The notes: generated from the sequence alone by a model not told the origin. A stretch of 64,000 nucleotides of DNA from Lonicera japonica (GCA_021464415.1 CM038469.1:4318501-4382500); one strand, 5' to 3'; shown: positions 46,180 to 58,060, counted from the stretch's first letter. Translations and numbers: made by a program.

Positions 46180-47069
46180 TGAAAAAGTTAGAGCATGCGC
46201 ATGCGGGAGTGAATAAACAAATTAACCCTAGGTTTATTATTCAGCTGTTGAAATCTCAAAAACCAATTTTAATCGAATAAAAAAGTAAACCTAGAACTCC
46301 ATGGATTTTTATTTTGGAAAACTTGTTCAATCTAGCATGCAGCAATAAAACACATAAGCAAACACTAGAATTAACGAGGTATCCCTACAGTGCAGGATTA
46401 ATCCTCAACAATCGATTATATGCACAAAAATTTTCAAACTCAATTAATCTCAAATCGTACAGACTTACACAACTTGAATTGCACAGGCTGCCTGTAAAAT
46501 TTTTCACCTTCTGTGCATATAATCCTCCTATCCGAATCACACGAATAAGTTCACAAGGAATTACTCGCTATGGTACCGCACCGTTCTTCAACACCTTACA
46601 CGAATCACACGTACTTTGGGATCTGATTTATTCTTCAAAGAAAAAACGATTGCTTTGGTATGAATTAAAAGCCCTAAGGTGATTTTATATTTTAAGGTTT
46701 TAACCTCTCTCAAAATCTCTCTCAAAATATGTGTAAAAGTCCTATAACCAATGAGTTTTTTTATATAAAAATGTAAAGACCAACTTCCTTTTAAAAAAGT
46801 TAAAAATACTTAAAATGAGATTTTTTTTTGATAAAAATAAGCTATCTAAAAAGGTGTATTAATCCCATATTAAAATTTCAATTCCGAACTCCAAAAATAA
46901 GCTAGATTGGTCCACATTATTAATATGTGTACTGGTCCACTTCTTTTCCAATTTAAATACGCCACGCAAAAATTGACAAGAGGCAATGACTATCATAAAG
47001 GTAAATTCAGAAAAGACAACACCTCAATTCTTAAACCTCGCGTTTGGTTTTCTTTTGACTTTTCTTTTC

Positions 47070-47105
<36 letters not shown>

Positions 47106-47504
47106 TAGACCTTTTTTTATTTATTTCTTTTTAAAATATATTTTTTTCACCGTATCAAATCCGTTTGAACTCCGATTCGACCCAAATTTTCGGGACAACT
47201 CCAGAAACATGTTTGAAACACAATTCAAAAGTTTTATCATCAATTTGGTTCGCAAAAGATTTATAGACACGAGAAAAATAGCAACAAAAATAGTTTGACG
47301 CAAAAGGTATATGTGAAAACACCATCTAAAAAATTAATTGCGAATGTCATTGCTCACCATATCTATCTTGTCGTAATCCTTCCATTCACTGCTTCGGTAG
47401 TTTGACTTGGTTATAGTTCTTTAGATGTAATCTTAAACAATTCAAACAACTTATAAGTAAACTTATTTTTGTCGATGAGTAAACCTAATATAATTTAAGA
47501 TTGT
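46180..47504 (-). repeat. 5' LTR of copia-2
   Basis: Forward start is TGAAAAAGTTAGAGC. The partner copy is 41139-42466. The right boundary is uncertain by several bases because the end is degraded. Confidence 0.75.
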
Positions 47505-47544
47505 GATCCTTAAGACTATATAATTTAAGATTAAAATTCCTACA

Positions 47545-48350
47545 AATTGTGGAGTAATGCTACGCATTGCGGCTTTTCTACCTACTTATCGTACTGGATG
47601 ACGTAGAGGGTTAGTGTTGCAAAATGATGTGGATTTTTTCTCATGTCAAAAATCAAATAAAATTCACCGAATAAAATCACGCTGTCGAAGCTCTATTGAA
47701 GATGCTGATTTCCTTCGCATTAGATAATTGGGTTCTTTCAATCCTTCTCCCTCTATGCCTAATCTCTAATTTATGATGATTTTTAAAGAAAAAAAATTTC
47801 TTCAGTTTTTTATTTGATTTCAATACGTTTCTAAAACCTAAATACCTATTTGTGATGTCATTCTGATTTCCTCTAATTATATACAACTTAGGGTTTTATC
47901 ACACTAAGCTATTATTTACCAACCGTAAGAGGGAGATACAGAGATAAGAAGAAGAAGAGAGAAGCAAAAATTTAGGGAAATGCAACGAGAGTAAAAGAAT
48001 GAAAAATTAGGGCCGGTTTCAAACATGTATTTTTAGGATGCAATCCGCTAATTTTTAATTTTTTTAAAGCATGTGGTCCTTCAGGTACTTGTATTTGAAA
48101 TTTCTCGACTACAAATATTGTATCTATGACCATTTCTTGGTTACAGCGATCGAGAAATCACTGATACTCAAACATTGTTTATGTTTATCTGAGTCCTCAC
48201 CAAAAACAAATAAGATATTGCATCGTATCCTATTTTTTTATAAGAGACTTGATTCTAAAAGCCTCGAGTGAAAAAATAAGAAAAACAAAAAATTATATAC
48301 CAAAAAGGAGATAAAGAGAATAAGAGAAGTGAAGCAAACTTCCAATGCTA
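47545..48350 (-). repeat. Alpha-DOX upstream region, unit B (distal part)
   Basis: Continues unit B on the far side of copia-1. It matches 9513-10170 base for base over long stretches ('gtagagggtta-tgt-gcaaaatga', 'aaaatcaaataaaattcaccgaat', 'gttacagcgatcgagaaatcactgatactcaa'). If exon 1 at 21707 is used, its distal promoter now lies 26 kb upstream. Confidence 0.8.
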
Positions 48351-48530
48351 AGATTTCAAGTTCAACTATTTGGTGTATATATATATATATATTATATCTG
48401 TCATATTATAAAGGAAAGCTTCAATTCAACCATTCTTATAAGGCCATGTCAAATTTTATAAAATTCTAATAATACACTCAATTAAAGTAATTTATAGTTT
48501 AGATGTGAAGTATGTAATTTAAATGAGTAA

Positions 48531-48604
48531 AACGGTACATCTTATTCTAATCTCTCTCTCTCTCAACGGTACATCTTATTCTAATCTTTCTCTCTCTCTC
48601 TCTC
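48531..48604. repeat. 34-bp tandem duplication
   Basis: The unit starting AACGGTACATCTTATTCTAA followed by a CT run occurs twice in tandem (48531 and 48565). Confidence 0.85.
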
Positions 48605-49020
48605 CAATAATCATAAACTGAGTGCAAAAAAATAGTCTTTCAATGCACATATGTGTGCACCGAAAACTAGCATGTAGATATGTCCAGAATATTTGATCGA
48701 CGAAAAATAAAAGTACCAATTTTGAGCGGCCATCTTTTGTGTTATTAGTGCATGTATATATATATTAATGTAATCTGTGTGTTATTGCTATTTAGATTAG
48801 AAAAAAAAATTAATCACTTTTTTTTGAATAAATAAATTCGGTTAGCATTCTCCAGGCCAATTAGATTTTGTTTCCTTTTTCTTTGTCCCATTTGAATATT
48901 ATTTTGTTACACAATCTTCTTCGCAAAGAAACAATAGATTTAGAAAATGATATCTATACGATATGATATTATAAATTCAAAGGTCATGGAAATAGTCATG
49001 ACACCAACAAATCAAATATA

Positions 49021-49098
49021 GCCAACTTAGCTCGTAGGATCATCATTCCTCTAATTGGAATCTAGAATGCAATCGACTCAGATATTTATAACACGCCG
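49021..49098 (+). repeat. SINE-like fragment
   Basis: 'gccaacttagctcgtaggatca...ctaattggaatctagaatgcaatcgactcagatatttata' recurs at 50028-50130 with a more tRNA-like form (CTGGTAGGATCA as a possible A box; ATTCGAATCTAG as a possible B box). It is probably a tRNA-derived SINE piece. The promoter boxes are degraded. Confidence 0.4.

Positions 49099-49129
<31 letters not shown>
49099..49129. repeat. Poly-C tract (31 bases) and CA repeat
   Basis: An uninterrupted run of 31 C is followed by a CGCA/CA-rich stretch to about 49148. It immediately follows the SINE-like fragment and precedes the unit C upstream region. A pure run of this length may be imprecise in the assembly. Confidence 0.9.
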
Positions 49130-49130
<1 letters not shown>

Positions 49131-49149
49131 CACACGCACACACACACAA

Positions 49150-49990
49150 AGCAATAATTGTTAAGTAATGCTGGTGCATCACGGCTTGTTCTACCTACTT
49201 ATCTTACCGGCTAACGTAAGGATTAGTGTGGCAAAATGATATGGATTTTTTCTCAAGTAAATTAAAATCAAATAAAATCACGCCTTTGGAGCTCTATCAA
49301 TTTCCTCTCACATTTAGGATATCATACTGGAGAAACCCGTACCTCATTCTTTAATTCATCTTGTAAGCCAAATTGAAGATACTGATTTCCTTCGAAGAAG
49401 CAAATTAATAATTCGGTTCTCTCTATCCCTAATCTCTACTTTGTGATGATTTTCAAAGAAATTGTTTATCTTTAGATTTCTATTTGATTTCAGTTCCTAA
49501 AACCTAATTAAGTAGCTAATTGTGATGTCCTTCTTTCCCCTAATTATATATAACTTAAGAGTCTTCTCACGCTAAGCTATTATTTGCCAACCCTAAGAGG
49601 GAGATACAGAGACAAGAAGAACAACATAAAGAGAGAAGCAAAAATTAAGGGAGACGCAGGAGAAAAAAGAAAAATTAGGACCGGTTTGAAACTTTTTTAG
49701 GATGCAGTCCACTAATTTTTTTTTAAAGAATGTGGTCTCTCGGCTACCGTATCTAAAATTTCTCGATTATAGATATTGTATCTATGACCATTTCTAAGTT
49801 ATAGTGATCGAGAAATCGCTAATACCCAAGTACTGTAGATCGCATCCTATTTTTTTTTAACAAAAATGTGATCCTAAAAGCCTCTGGTGAAAACGAAAAG
49901 AAAAACAAAAAATCATCTACCATAGACGTAGATACAAAGAGAAAAAGAGATTAAGAAAAGAGAAGTAAACTTCCAATGCAAATATTTTCG
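49150..49990 (-). repeat. Third copy of alpha-DOX upstream region (unit C)
   Basis: Homologous to 9513-10170 and 47545-48350 ('catcacggctt-ttctacctacttatct', 'gggagatacagagacaagaagaa', 'gatcgagaaatcgct-atac'). It has an extra block of about 90 bases near 49290-49380. No exon 1 was found near it, so it is a promoter-region duplicate without a gene in this window. Confidence 0.75.
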
Positions 49991-50027
49991 GTTCAAATAT
50001 ATATTTTTTATGTTAAAAATGAGACAG

Positions 50028-50130
50028 CCAACTTAACTGGTAGGATCACACGGTAAAATTAGCCGGTGTGAATATCATTTTTCTCTAATTCGAATCTAGA
50101 ATGCAAGCGACTCAGATATTTATATTGTAA
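50028..50130 (+). repeat. SINE-like fragment, better copy
   Basis: Repeats 49021-49098, with an inserted 'cacggtaaaattagccggtgtgaat' segment. It includes ACTGGTAGGATCA and ATTCGAATCTAG as candidate pol III boxes about 45 bp apart. Confidence 0.4.
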
Positions 50131-51280
50131 AAAGTGACTTAAATAACGTGGCATTAACAAAGTGGTTGGTAGGCAAAGTCTAAATTATTATCATTTCATC
50201 CGTTGACTAATGCATTAATGTCAAATTGAATTACTTCTTTGGGCCATAATTCTAAATTTCTCTATAATTGTTGATTAGAAAGAGATTTCTAGGAGCAGGA
50301 GCAAAGAAATTTATTAACCCATGTTTTTTGTGAGTGGTTAAAAGTTGTTCAACCCAGTAAGGAGAAAATCCTAGCCCAACACTATTGGTTGGTAACATAA
50401 AGCAATCAAATAGTAGATGAATGAAATAGTAACCAAACAGAAATAAGATTGAGAGCATGGTCCATACATGAGTTTTAGGTTAAGTTCCTCCGGTGTTTTT
50501 TATACCCAATCCACAATATGTCCTTTTTTTGTGTGAGTGGATTGTATCAACTTATAGTTTAATAACCAATATATTGGTGAGATTACAGATAAATAAGGGT
50601 TTGGCTCGAGGAAGAAGATAGAGGTTGCCTAAGAGTGAGTGTTGAGAGAGTTCAATTGTCTTCAGCTAAGGGTTATCCCTTCGTATTTATAAATATAGGA
50701 TTGGATGTATTGGATGTACATTAGGGTTGGCCAGTCATAAAAATTACTATAAATAGTAAACTTTGTCACTACTTCAAGATAATAGTTGTATCTAACCCTA
50801 TTCGTACTTGTATAAGTTGTTATTTCCCATCACTTATCCTCCAGCTCAGTTTTCTTATCTGAGATGGCCAACCATCAATGGTCGGTTTTCATTATCCCTT
50901 CATTGTTTTGTTTGCCGTGCTCGGCTAAGTAACCTTGATCGGCCATCCCTGGTATATCACCTGGTTGGCTTACATAATCATGTTTAAGGACTTGTGTTCT
51001 CTTTGAGTTAGTATATATGATGGGCCTCCATGATGTGGTTCATGGGCCGACCAGAGACTAGACCATCAAAACTGAGTCCGGATACTTTTACTCGACCATG
51101 CATTGTAATGTGAAACTAGCTAGTAAATTTTGGACCTTTTAATTAATACAACAACTATCATTTTGTCAAGGAAACAAAATGATGTTTAGGTGCAACAAAA
51201 AATAGAATCAATATAACCAGTGCTAAAAATAAATAGCTAACCATAACTTGTTAAGTATGAATGATATTTAATGGGTACCA
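50131..51280. other. No gene recognised
   Basis: Open stretches here are short and unlike any family I know. Segments such as 'gatcggccatcc' and 'ggtcggttttc' (about 50875-50960) have the look of an LTR, but no partner copy or ends were found. Confidence 0.45.
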
Positions 51281-51287
51281 CCACTAG

Positions 51288-51560
51288 ACCTTATGGGTTA
51301 GTGGTAATTAAGGTAGTCATTCTTCATGTTCAACGCTTGGGTTCGAACTCCTTCTAATGCATTTGGTGGTTTTAAAATTAGGCACCCCTTTTCGAGTTAC
51401 AGGAGTGGTTGTTCCTTGTTATGTTGGACCCATAGAGCTTGAACCTTTATAGGAGTGGTTGTTTTTTGTTGCACCTATGGAGTTTTCTTAGTGGATTTAA
51501 TATAGGGTGTAATTCACTTTTTTATGTGGGCCCAATACTTCTGGGTAGGTCTATTAGACT
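51288..51560 (+). repeat. Possible tRNA-derived SINE
   Basis: GGGTTAGTGGTAATTAAGG resembles a pol III A box, and GGGTTCGAACTCC about 50 bp later is a near-perfect B box (GGTTCGANNCC). A repeated phrase 'ataggagtggttgtt-ttgtt' follows in the body. No cloverleaf can be drawn, so it is not a tRNA gene. Target-site repeats were not found. Confidence 0.45.
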
Positions 51561-52869
51561 TGTCAATGGATCAAATTTTGACAAGATTACCATATATCTG
51601 ATCTGATCCATTAAGAGAAAAAAAAATCAACCCATCTGATCCGATAATCTAATGCATTGTTAATAATCAAAACCATTTCCGATTTTGTGAGCTTAACGGA
51701 ACTCATCGGGCTAAATTTGACTTCATTTGAGCTTCTTTTTTTGTTCACATCTCCTTCTTTTTTTTCATACAAATTTTCCGCTTTTACATTTTGAAGGAGA
51801 TTTCATCAACTCTTTTTTTTCTTCTTCACTTTCACTTTCACTTTCCCTTTTTTTTCTCTTTTTTTCATTTTTTTCTTTTCTTTTTAAGCTCACTTTTTAC
51901 TGTTACCCATACATAAAATAAATAATCTCAACATACTATTAGATAAAGGGTAAGCTATAAATATGGTTTACACTCCTAATTGGAGTAGGTTAAGGATATT
52001 GGGTTATCAAATAAAGGCTATAAACAAGGCTGAAAGGGGTGACTAGCGGTATATATTTTAAGGTAGGTAGGCTATATTGAGGCTGCCAAAGACGGCCTAA
52101 ATCACTTCTTAAGGTTTATAGTTCTTCGGCTCAAATAATACCACGAATCCTTAAAATAATTGTATTTCATGGACGTACTTTTCTAGTGTTCAATCAAAGC
52201 AAAGATAATGAGAATATTCAACAAGATACGTTTTTCAAAAATTAACAGTTGATGTAAAAATCCCCAAATAGGAAGATTGGCTCAAATACTTACGGGTTCT
52301 TTAGTCTCCACATTTATATTCTTCGAGAATCTTCAGTTATGCTCATTCATCCATCTAGTCATGCATAGTTGTCATATGTGCTTAAATATTATGATGATTA
52401 AAAATCATGAAATTTCTCTTAATAATGATAGTAAGAGAACTAGGCATGCATATGTAAAGTATTAAGATGAATGTGTCATCGTTAGCACACCAGCTAGACA
52501 AAGGAAAACTTCAATATCAAATAACCATTGCAAAGCTTTTCTTTCTTTTTTAAAAAAAAATTCAAAAAATTTAGCTCATTTTTTAACAAAATGCAACAAG
52601 TGAAGTGTATGGAATGATTAGGCAAATAAATTCTACCCCCAACTGAAATCTTACATTGTTCTTAATGTATAAAGATAAGTAAATAAAAAAATGAAGGATA
52701 TCACGTGAAGTCAGTGAAGCTCAATGATAAAGGAAAAACTACACTTATGTTAAAAAGAGAACAAAGAAAAGCAAAATATCCAATTTAATTGCAAAATGCA
52801 TATTTATCAGATAGAAGGTCAGAAGATATAATAATCAGAACATGAACATACTTATAAAACCAATAAATT
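51561..52869. other. No gene recognised, pyrimidine-rich
   Basis: A long T/C-rich block (about 51735-51890, CTTTCACTTTCA repeats) and AT-rich DNA. Small open frames are low complexity. Confidence 0.5.
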
Positions 52870-53900
52870 ACCATAAGATTTGTTAGCTTATGGCAGGCTT
52901 TAGATCAAGGGATATAAGATGAATAAACTCAGTAGGCTCAATAGATGGAAGCAGGGAATCAATAGGTGAATAAGGTATCTTTAAAGGTGACGAGTCACTA
53001 GATTTTAACTCAAGTATACCAAGATCAAATGAGATATTCTCGCCCAACTTTACATTATCAAAGGATTTATCTATCTGGCTTTCTAGCTCTGAAAATAAAA
53101 AATTATGAACCTCTGCTTCCCACTATTCCTCTTTTATTCTCAACATTCCTCTTACTTCTTTAAGAAAAATTGGATTATTTATTTCATTTCCCAACAAAGC
53201 CATAAAATCTTCTTCAACTCCATCAAATATCCAACTATTTATCATGTTCACACTTGTAACTTCCTCTTCTTGGAGGTTTTTACTTGTATTAAAGACATTT
53301 AGCTCAGCTGTCATATTCCAAAAACTTATTTTCATCAGTCCATTCCTACAGTTGATTAGCACATTAGCTCTAGAGAAGAACGACCGACCAAGGATCATAG
53401 GGATTTTACCGTTTATGTTCTGAACAGGTTGAATGTCAAAGAATACGAAATCCATTAGGAAGTAAAATGTCTCTACCTGTATCAAAACAACTTCAATGAC
53501 ACCTCTAAGAAATTTAACAGATCGATCAACTAGTTGGATTGTCATTGGTGTAGATTACAACTCTCCCAAACCCAATTGCTTAAAAACTGAATATGGCAAT
53601 AAGTTCACACTAGCCCCAAATCTACCAAAGCTCGCTCAAGATGATGATCTCTTATCTTACATAAAATTTCTTGGATAGCCAGGGTCCTTATACTTGATAG
53701 GGATCCTGCATTTAATAATGGAGCTTGCTTCTTCAGTTAAAAATGCCTTCTTTGAAATATTTGTTCTCCTCTTTTGAGTTACCAAATCTTTGAGGAACTC
53801 GACATAAGAAGCTACTTGCTTTATGGCATAAAGTAATGAAATGTTTATCTAACACCCCCATCTTAATCTACATGATAACACCTATAATTAAGACCTGGAG
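52870..53900 (-). pseudogene. Athila/Tat-like gypsy protease-region relic
   Basis: On the minus strand, near 53640-53540, it reads FGASVNLLPYSVFKQLGLGE, matching the LDLGASINLMPxSxxKKLGLGE active-site region of plant Athila/Tat polyproteins. The 140-codon open stretch 53545-53123 continues MTIQLVDRSVKFLRGVIE, FYFLMDFVFFD, IPMILGRSFF, ANVLINCRNGLMKISFWNM. After stops, 53060-52880 reads SFDNVKLGENISFDLG. The protease Asp (LDLGAS) is damaged (GRFGAS), so it is inactive. RT and gag are not found. The element at 54036 inserted into or beside this older relic. Confidence 0.82.
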
Positions 53901-54035
53901 CGTTACTAACCTATTTTAGTAAGACTAAGATAGGTATATAATGAAAGGAAACAAACAAGCAACAACATGCATAACAAGGGTTCTAAGTAGGGGGTACAAA
54001 AACCTATCATCACACTCAAGCATGCATCATATCTG

Positions 54036-56087
54036 TGTGAGAGCCCGCGTTCTCGACGCCCGGGGGTCCCCGTGGGCGGCGATTCCGTTTGTTGCTTTGG
54101 AAATCGGTTTTTGAAAGGAATAAGAGTCGCCAGTTTGTTTTACTAAAAAAACAAAAAGGTTTGTGTAAAAGAGACGTATTTATGGACTAAATATCCTCTT
54201 ATACACAATATATGCGAAATCAGTTGATTCGAAGGTTCGGGGATTAAGTTACGAATCGGGAAGGTGTTAGGCACCCAATTCGCCCTTTCGGTCTCTTGAG
54301 TAGGATATGCGTGTGTTATAATTCAGTTCTTGCATGCTATTGCTATTACTTTACAGCTTTTCGTGCTTGCCTTAAAAATCGGGATTTTGGGGTTGGAATG
54401 AAAACGATGTGTTTCCTAATTCACCCATGATTTTGAAAATAAGTGTGTGTGTGTGTGATTTGAAAAAGAGAGTTTGATAATAATAGATGCAATGAAACAA
54501 GTGATTTTGTAAAGCATTAGGCTTTTTTGGAAACTGATTCAATGTGGAATCTAATATTCGATATTATATGAGGTGAGTTGACCGATCGTATACCAAAGTC
54601 TATTGATTAAACCGGTATAGATGGCAATAATGCTTTCATAATCTAGTATTTATCACATACACACCGTAATCTATGAGTTAGATTGGATATGTAGCGATTA
54701 TCGATTCCTTCGTATAACGATACTGCTAATCCGGACTTTTGAAAAAGTAAAAAAGTAATAATACTATTTTGGAATTGGATTAGGGTTTATTATACGCCTT
54801 TAGTTTTGAAAACAATTTGAAAAAGAGGTTTTGAAAAGCTATTAAGTAATAAAAATTATGCAAACAAGAGTATGAATTATAAAATCGACGAATAAATAAA
54901 AGAAGAGAGAGAAAATTATACCTGAGCCTCCTTGGATGGAGAGAATAAGGATCTCTTAGTGTGTACCACGAAATCCCCTTGATTGTTGATGAAAATAATG
55001 AATGGAGGGGGGGTCTATTTATAGTTGAAGAAAATACTTGGAGAGCAAGAAAAGAGATTGCCATTAGGACTCTTGGAAGTTATCGCAAAACCTTCCCACC
55101 GTTGGATCATCCTGATGTTTAGATATGTGTTGGGAATAGAACTCTTCTAGATTTTGTAAAAATTTCAGGTCGATCGGATTTCGGGAAGGTTCCCTTTCGT
55201 TCTGATTGGTACGAAGAGTTTGTGTCCGCGTAGGAAAGGTACTTGTTGTAGACAAGGTCCCTTGTTTGCACGACAAGTCAGGTTCTAACCGTTGGATCAT
55301 GCTGAATTTTGGATATGTATTGACAATATAAGTCTTTTACACCCTGTACAAATTTTAGGACGATCGGAGTTCGGGAAGGACTCCGTCTCCTTGGCTTGGT
55401 ACAAAGAGTTTGTTCCCGCATAGGAAACGTACTTGCGTACAACAACCTCGACAACTGAACTTACAACCGTTGGATTATGTTGATTTTTTGATATGTTGTC
55501 CCTCCAAATGTTTTCTAACTTTTGTCCAAATTTGAGGTCGATCAGATATCGGGAAGGCCACTATTTATTTTAATTTGCTACGAAGGACATTTCAACTGGA
55601 ATTGCACGGTAGACAAATTGATTCTTGAGGATCCCATGTCCAACAAAGATGAAATTTTAATATGCTTTTCCCCACAATAAGGCCTATCCACTTACCAAAC
55701 TTCAAACCATTTTAACTTCGAGAAGACCTCCATTTGACCACCCGAAATAAACTCGCGATTTTCTGAATTTTCGGAGATCCGACTGTCGGATTTAGCTGAT
55801 TTTCGAGTATGTTACTCCTTTTGATAATTTCCAACAACTCTCAAAGTTTGAGGATGATCCAAATGCGTGACTCTCCTTTCACAAGTTTCCAGGAGTTTTG
55901 ACGGTTTTCGATTCCGACAATTTTCGATAATTCTGTGACTCCTCATCCGGGGTCCTTTCGGCTTTCTTGTTTGACCTGTATCACATGAACAAAATACATG
56001 TGCATCTAGGAATGCTCGTGCGTTCATGCATGTTTATTTCTTTGAAAATTAGGATTCTTGCGGGGGTCGCAAAATGAGGTGTTCACA
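54036..56087 (-). repeat. 3' LTR (2052 bp) with internal ~190-bp repeats
   Basis: Three diverged copies of a unit of about 190 bp lie at about 55090-55280, 55281-55460 and 55461-55650. Each has ACCGTTGGAT(C/T)AT, a TTGATATGT-like segment, CGATC-GA-(T/T)TCGGGAAGG and GTACGAAGAGTTTG-like stretches. A C-rich segment near 54047-54090 is strongly GC biased compared with the rest of the window. Confidence 0.8.
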
Positions 56088-56285
56088 GACCCTCTCGGCC
56101 TGGGTTCTTTGTGAAGCAAAGAAACTAGGACGATAATGAGAACGCATCATTTTGCGGCACTCGCATGAATCACAGATGATATTTTGAAAACAATGCAATG
56201 CAAATGATGTTGTGCTATGCTACTTCTCTCTCTCCTTGGGATGGATGCGCGATGTTTGGAACATATCTTGTGTCTTGCTGTGATG

Positions 56286-57470
56286 TGTGAACCATGTAGA
56301 GGGGTGAGCCCCCTGCTCTAGCGAAGTGTACTAGCCGCGTAGAGGGTGAGCCCCTTCTTTAATATGATTGGGAACCGTGTAGAGGGTGAGCCCCTTCTTT
56401 AATAGGATTGGGAACCGTGTAGAGGGTGAGCCCCTGCTTTAACGGGATTGGGAACCGTGTAGAGGGTGAGCCCCTGCCTTAACGGGATTTGGAAACCGTG
56501 TAGAGGGTGAGCTCCTGCTTTAACGGGATTGGGAACCGTGTAGAGGGTGAGCCCCTGCCTTAACGGGATTGGGAACTGTGTAGAGGGTGAGCCCCTGCCT
56601 TAACGGGATTGGGAACCGTGTAGAGGGTGAGCCCCTGCCTTAAAGGGATTTAAGAACCGTGTAGAGGGTGAGCCCCTGCTTTAACGGGATTGGGAATCGT
56701 GTAGAGGGTGAGCCCTTACTTTAACGGGATTGGGAACCGTGTAGAGGGTGGGCCCCTTCTTTAATGGGATTGGGAACCGTGTAGAGGGTGGGCCCTTACT
56801 TTAACGGGATTGGGAACCGTGTAGAGGGTGAGCCCCTGCCTTAACGGGATTGGGAACCGTGTAGAGGGTGAGCCCCTGCCTTAACAAGATTGGGAACCGT
56901 GTAGAGGGTGAGCCCCTACCTTAACGGGATTTGAGAACCGTGTAGAGGGTGAGCCCCTGCTTTAACGGCATTGGGAACCGTGTAGAGGGTGAGCCCCTGC
57001 CTTAACAGGATTGGGAACCGTGTGGAGGGTGAGCCCCTGCCTTAACGGGATTTGAGAACCGTGTAGAGGGTGAGCCCCTGCCTTAACGGGATTGGGAACC
57101 GTGTAGAGGGTGAGCCTCTGCCTTAACGGGATTTGAGAACCGTGCTTGAGAACCGTGTAGAGGGTGAGCCCCTGCCTTAACGGGATTGAGAACCGTGTAG
57201 AGGGTGAGCCCCTGCTTTAACGGGATTGGGAACTGTGTAGAGGGTGAGCCCCTTCCTTAACGGGATTGGAAACCGTGTAGAGGGTGAGCCCCTGCTTTAA
57301 GGAACTTGTGAACCGTGTAGAGGGTGAGCCCCTGCTTTAACGGACTTGTGAACTGTGTAGAGGGTGAGCCCCTGCTTTAACGGACTTGTGAACCGTGTAG
57401 AGGGTGAGACCCTGCTTTAACGGACTTGAGAACCGTGTAGAGGGTGAGCCCCTACTTTAACGGACTGTGT
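56286..57470. repeat. 40-bp minisatellite, about 29 copies
   Basis: Consensus unit is GGGAACCGTGTAGAGGGTGA followed by GCCCCTGCCTTAACGGGATT. Units differ by a few substitutions, by a TTGAG variant after ATT, and by one partial duplication near 57140-57155. The right end switches to a CGGACTTGTG variant for the last five units. There are no unique spacers, so it is not CRISPR-like. Confidence 0.95.
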
Positions 57471-57489
57471 GGGATTGTTTTGTCAGAAA

Positions 57490-57745
57490 TTCTAGTATGG
57501 TGTATGTTTGCTGGGGATATGATGATTGATTGTATGCTGGCTAATAATTGATGGTATGATGATTGATGGCCTGCTGGGGAGTTGAGAATTCCTACTGGCT
57601 AGGATAAAGGCTGAGAGTTGATGATCTGCTGAGGATATGAGAACTCCTACTAGCATGGATAATGGTTGATGTGCGGGTTAATGATCTGCTACGGAAATGA
57701 GAATTCCTACTGGCTAGGATAATGGTTGAGGGTTGATGCTGAGGA
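57490..57745. repeat. ~75-bp tandem repeat, about 3 copies
   Basis: Unit contains CTGCTG-GGATATGAGAATTCC, TACTGGCTAGGATAATGG and TTGATG. It directly follows the 40-bp array. Confidence 0.8.
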
Positions 57746-58048
57746 GGTGAGAGTCTCATAGAGAAAGAGTTCCGGTGTGATTTTTATTTTTTTTTGAAAA
57801 GAAGTACTTTTGGCTGGCCTCTTTTTCCTTGAGAAATGATTCGAGTTACGTTCTCTCTGTTCTCGAAACCTCGTGTATGAATTTTGGACTTTGCCTCTTG
57901 CTCAGCTTCCGTGGCATTTTTTCTTTTATCACTAGGGTGCGATTCTGCTTATTGTTTCCTGACTTCGCGAGAAAAGAATTTTTTGTGCCTGCATCATTTT
58001 TTGTTTCCTCCTTGATTGATTGAAATCTTTTTTATGCAGCTCTTTTTT

Positions 58049-58060
<12 letters not shown>

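Larger units (their letters stand above)
41139..47504 (-). mobile_element. Gag-only copia retrotransposon (copia-2)
   Basis: LTRs are 41139-42466 and 46180-about 47504 (about 1.33 kb, sharing 'aaccctaggtttattatt', 'ctagcatgcagcaat' and 'tccgtttgaactc'). On the minus strand a primer-binding-like ATTGGTACTAGAA follows the 5' LTR (46167-46179), and an AAATGGGAGATTG tract precedes the 3' LTR. The 3.7-kb interior holds a gag relic and no recognisable protease, integrase or RT. It inserted within the right LTR of copia-1. LTRs differ at many sites, so it is old. Confidence 0.82.
22323..47544 (+). mobile_element. Degenerate Ty1/copia retrotransposon (copia-1) with nested insertions
   Basis: The left LTR (22323-22700) and right LTR (about 40796-41138 plus about 47505-47544) are direct repeats, sharing 'gtagagac-taatactagt', 'cccattgagcac' and 'gcgctctaag'. 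A primer-binding site follows the left LTR. Relic gag-pol reads on the plus strand at about 25040-27063 and 39164-40420. It has taken insertions of a Mutator-like foldback, a 12-kb gypsy element and copia-2. It lies in the upstream region of alpha-DOX unit B, which resumes at 47545. Its own target duplication is no longer clear (AATAT/AATTG at best). Confidence 0.85.

Noticed and set aside
51300..51370. tRNA gene
   Set aside because: A-box-like and B-box motifs exist, but no acceptor stem or anticodon arm can be formed. A SINE is more likely.
51727..51921. Ser/Phe-rich 64-codon ORF
   Set aside because: CTTTCACTTTCA low-complexity sequence with no domain.
56286..57470. Possible CRISPR array
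   Set aside because: The 40-bp units are contiguous with no unique spacers, and the context is a plant retrotransposon. It is a minisatellite.
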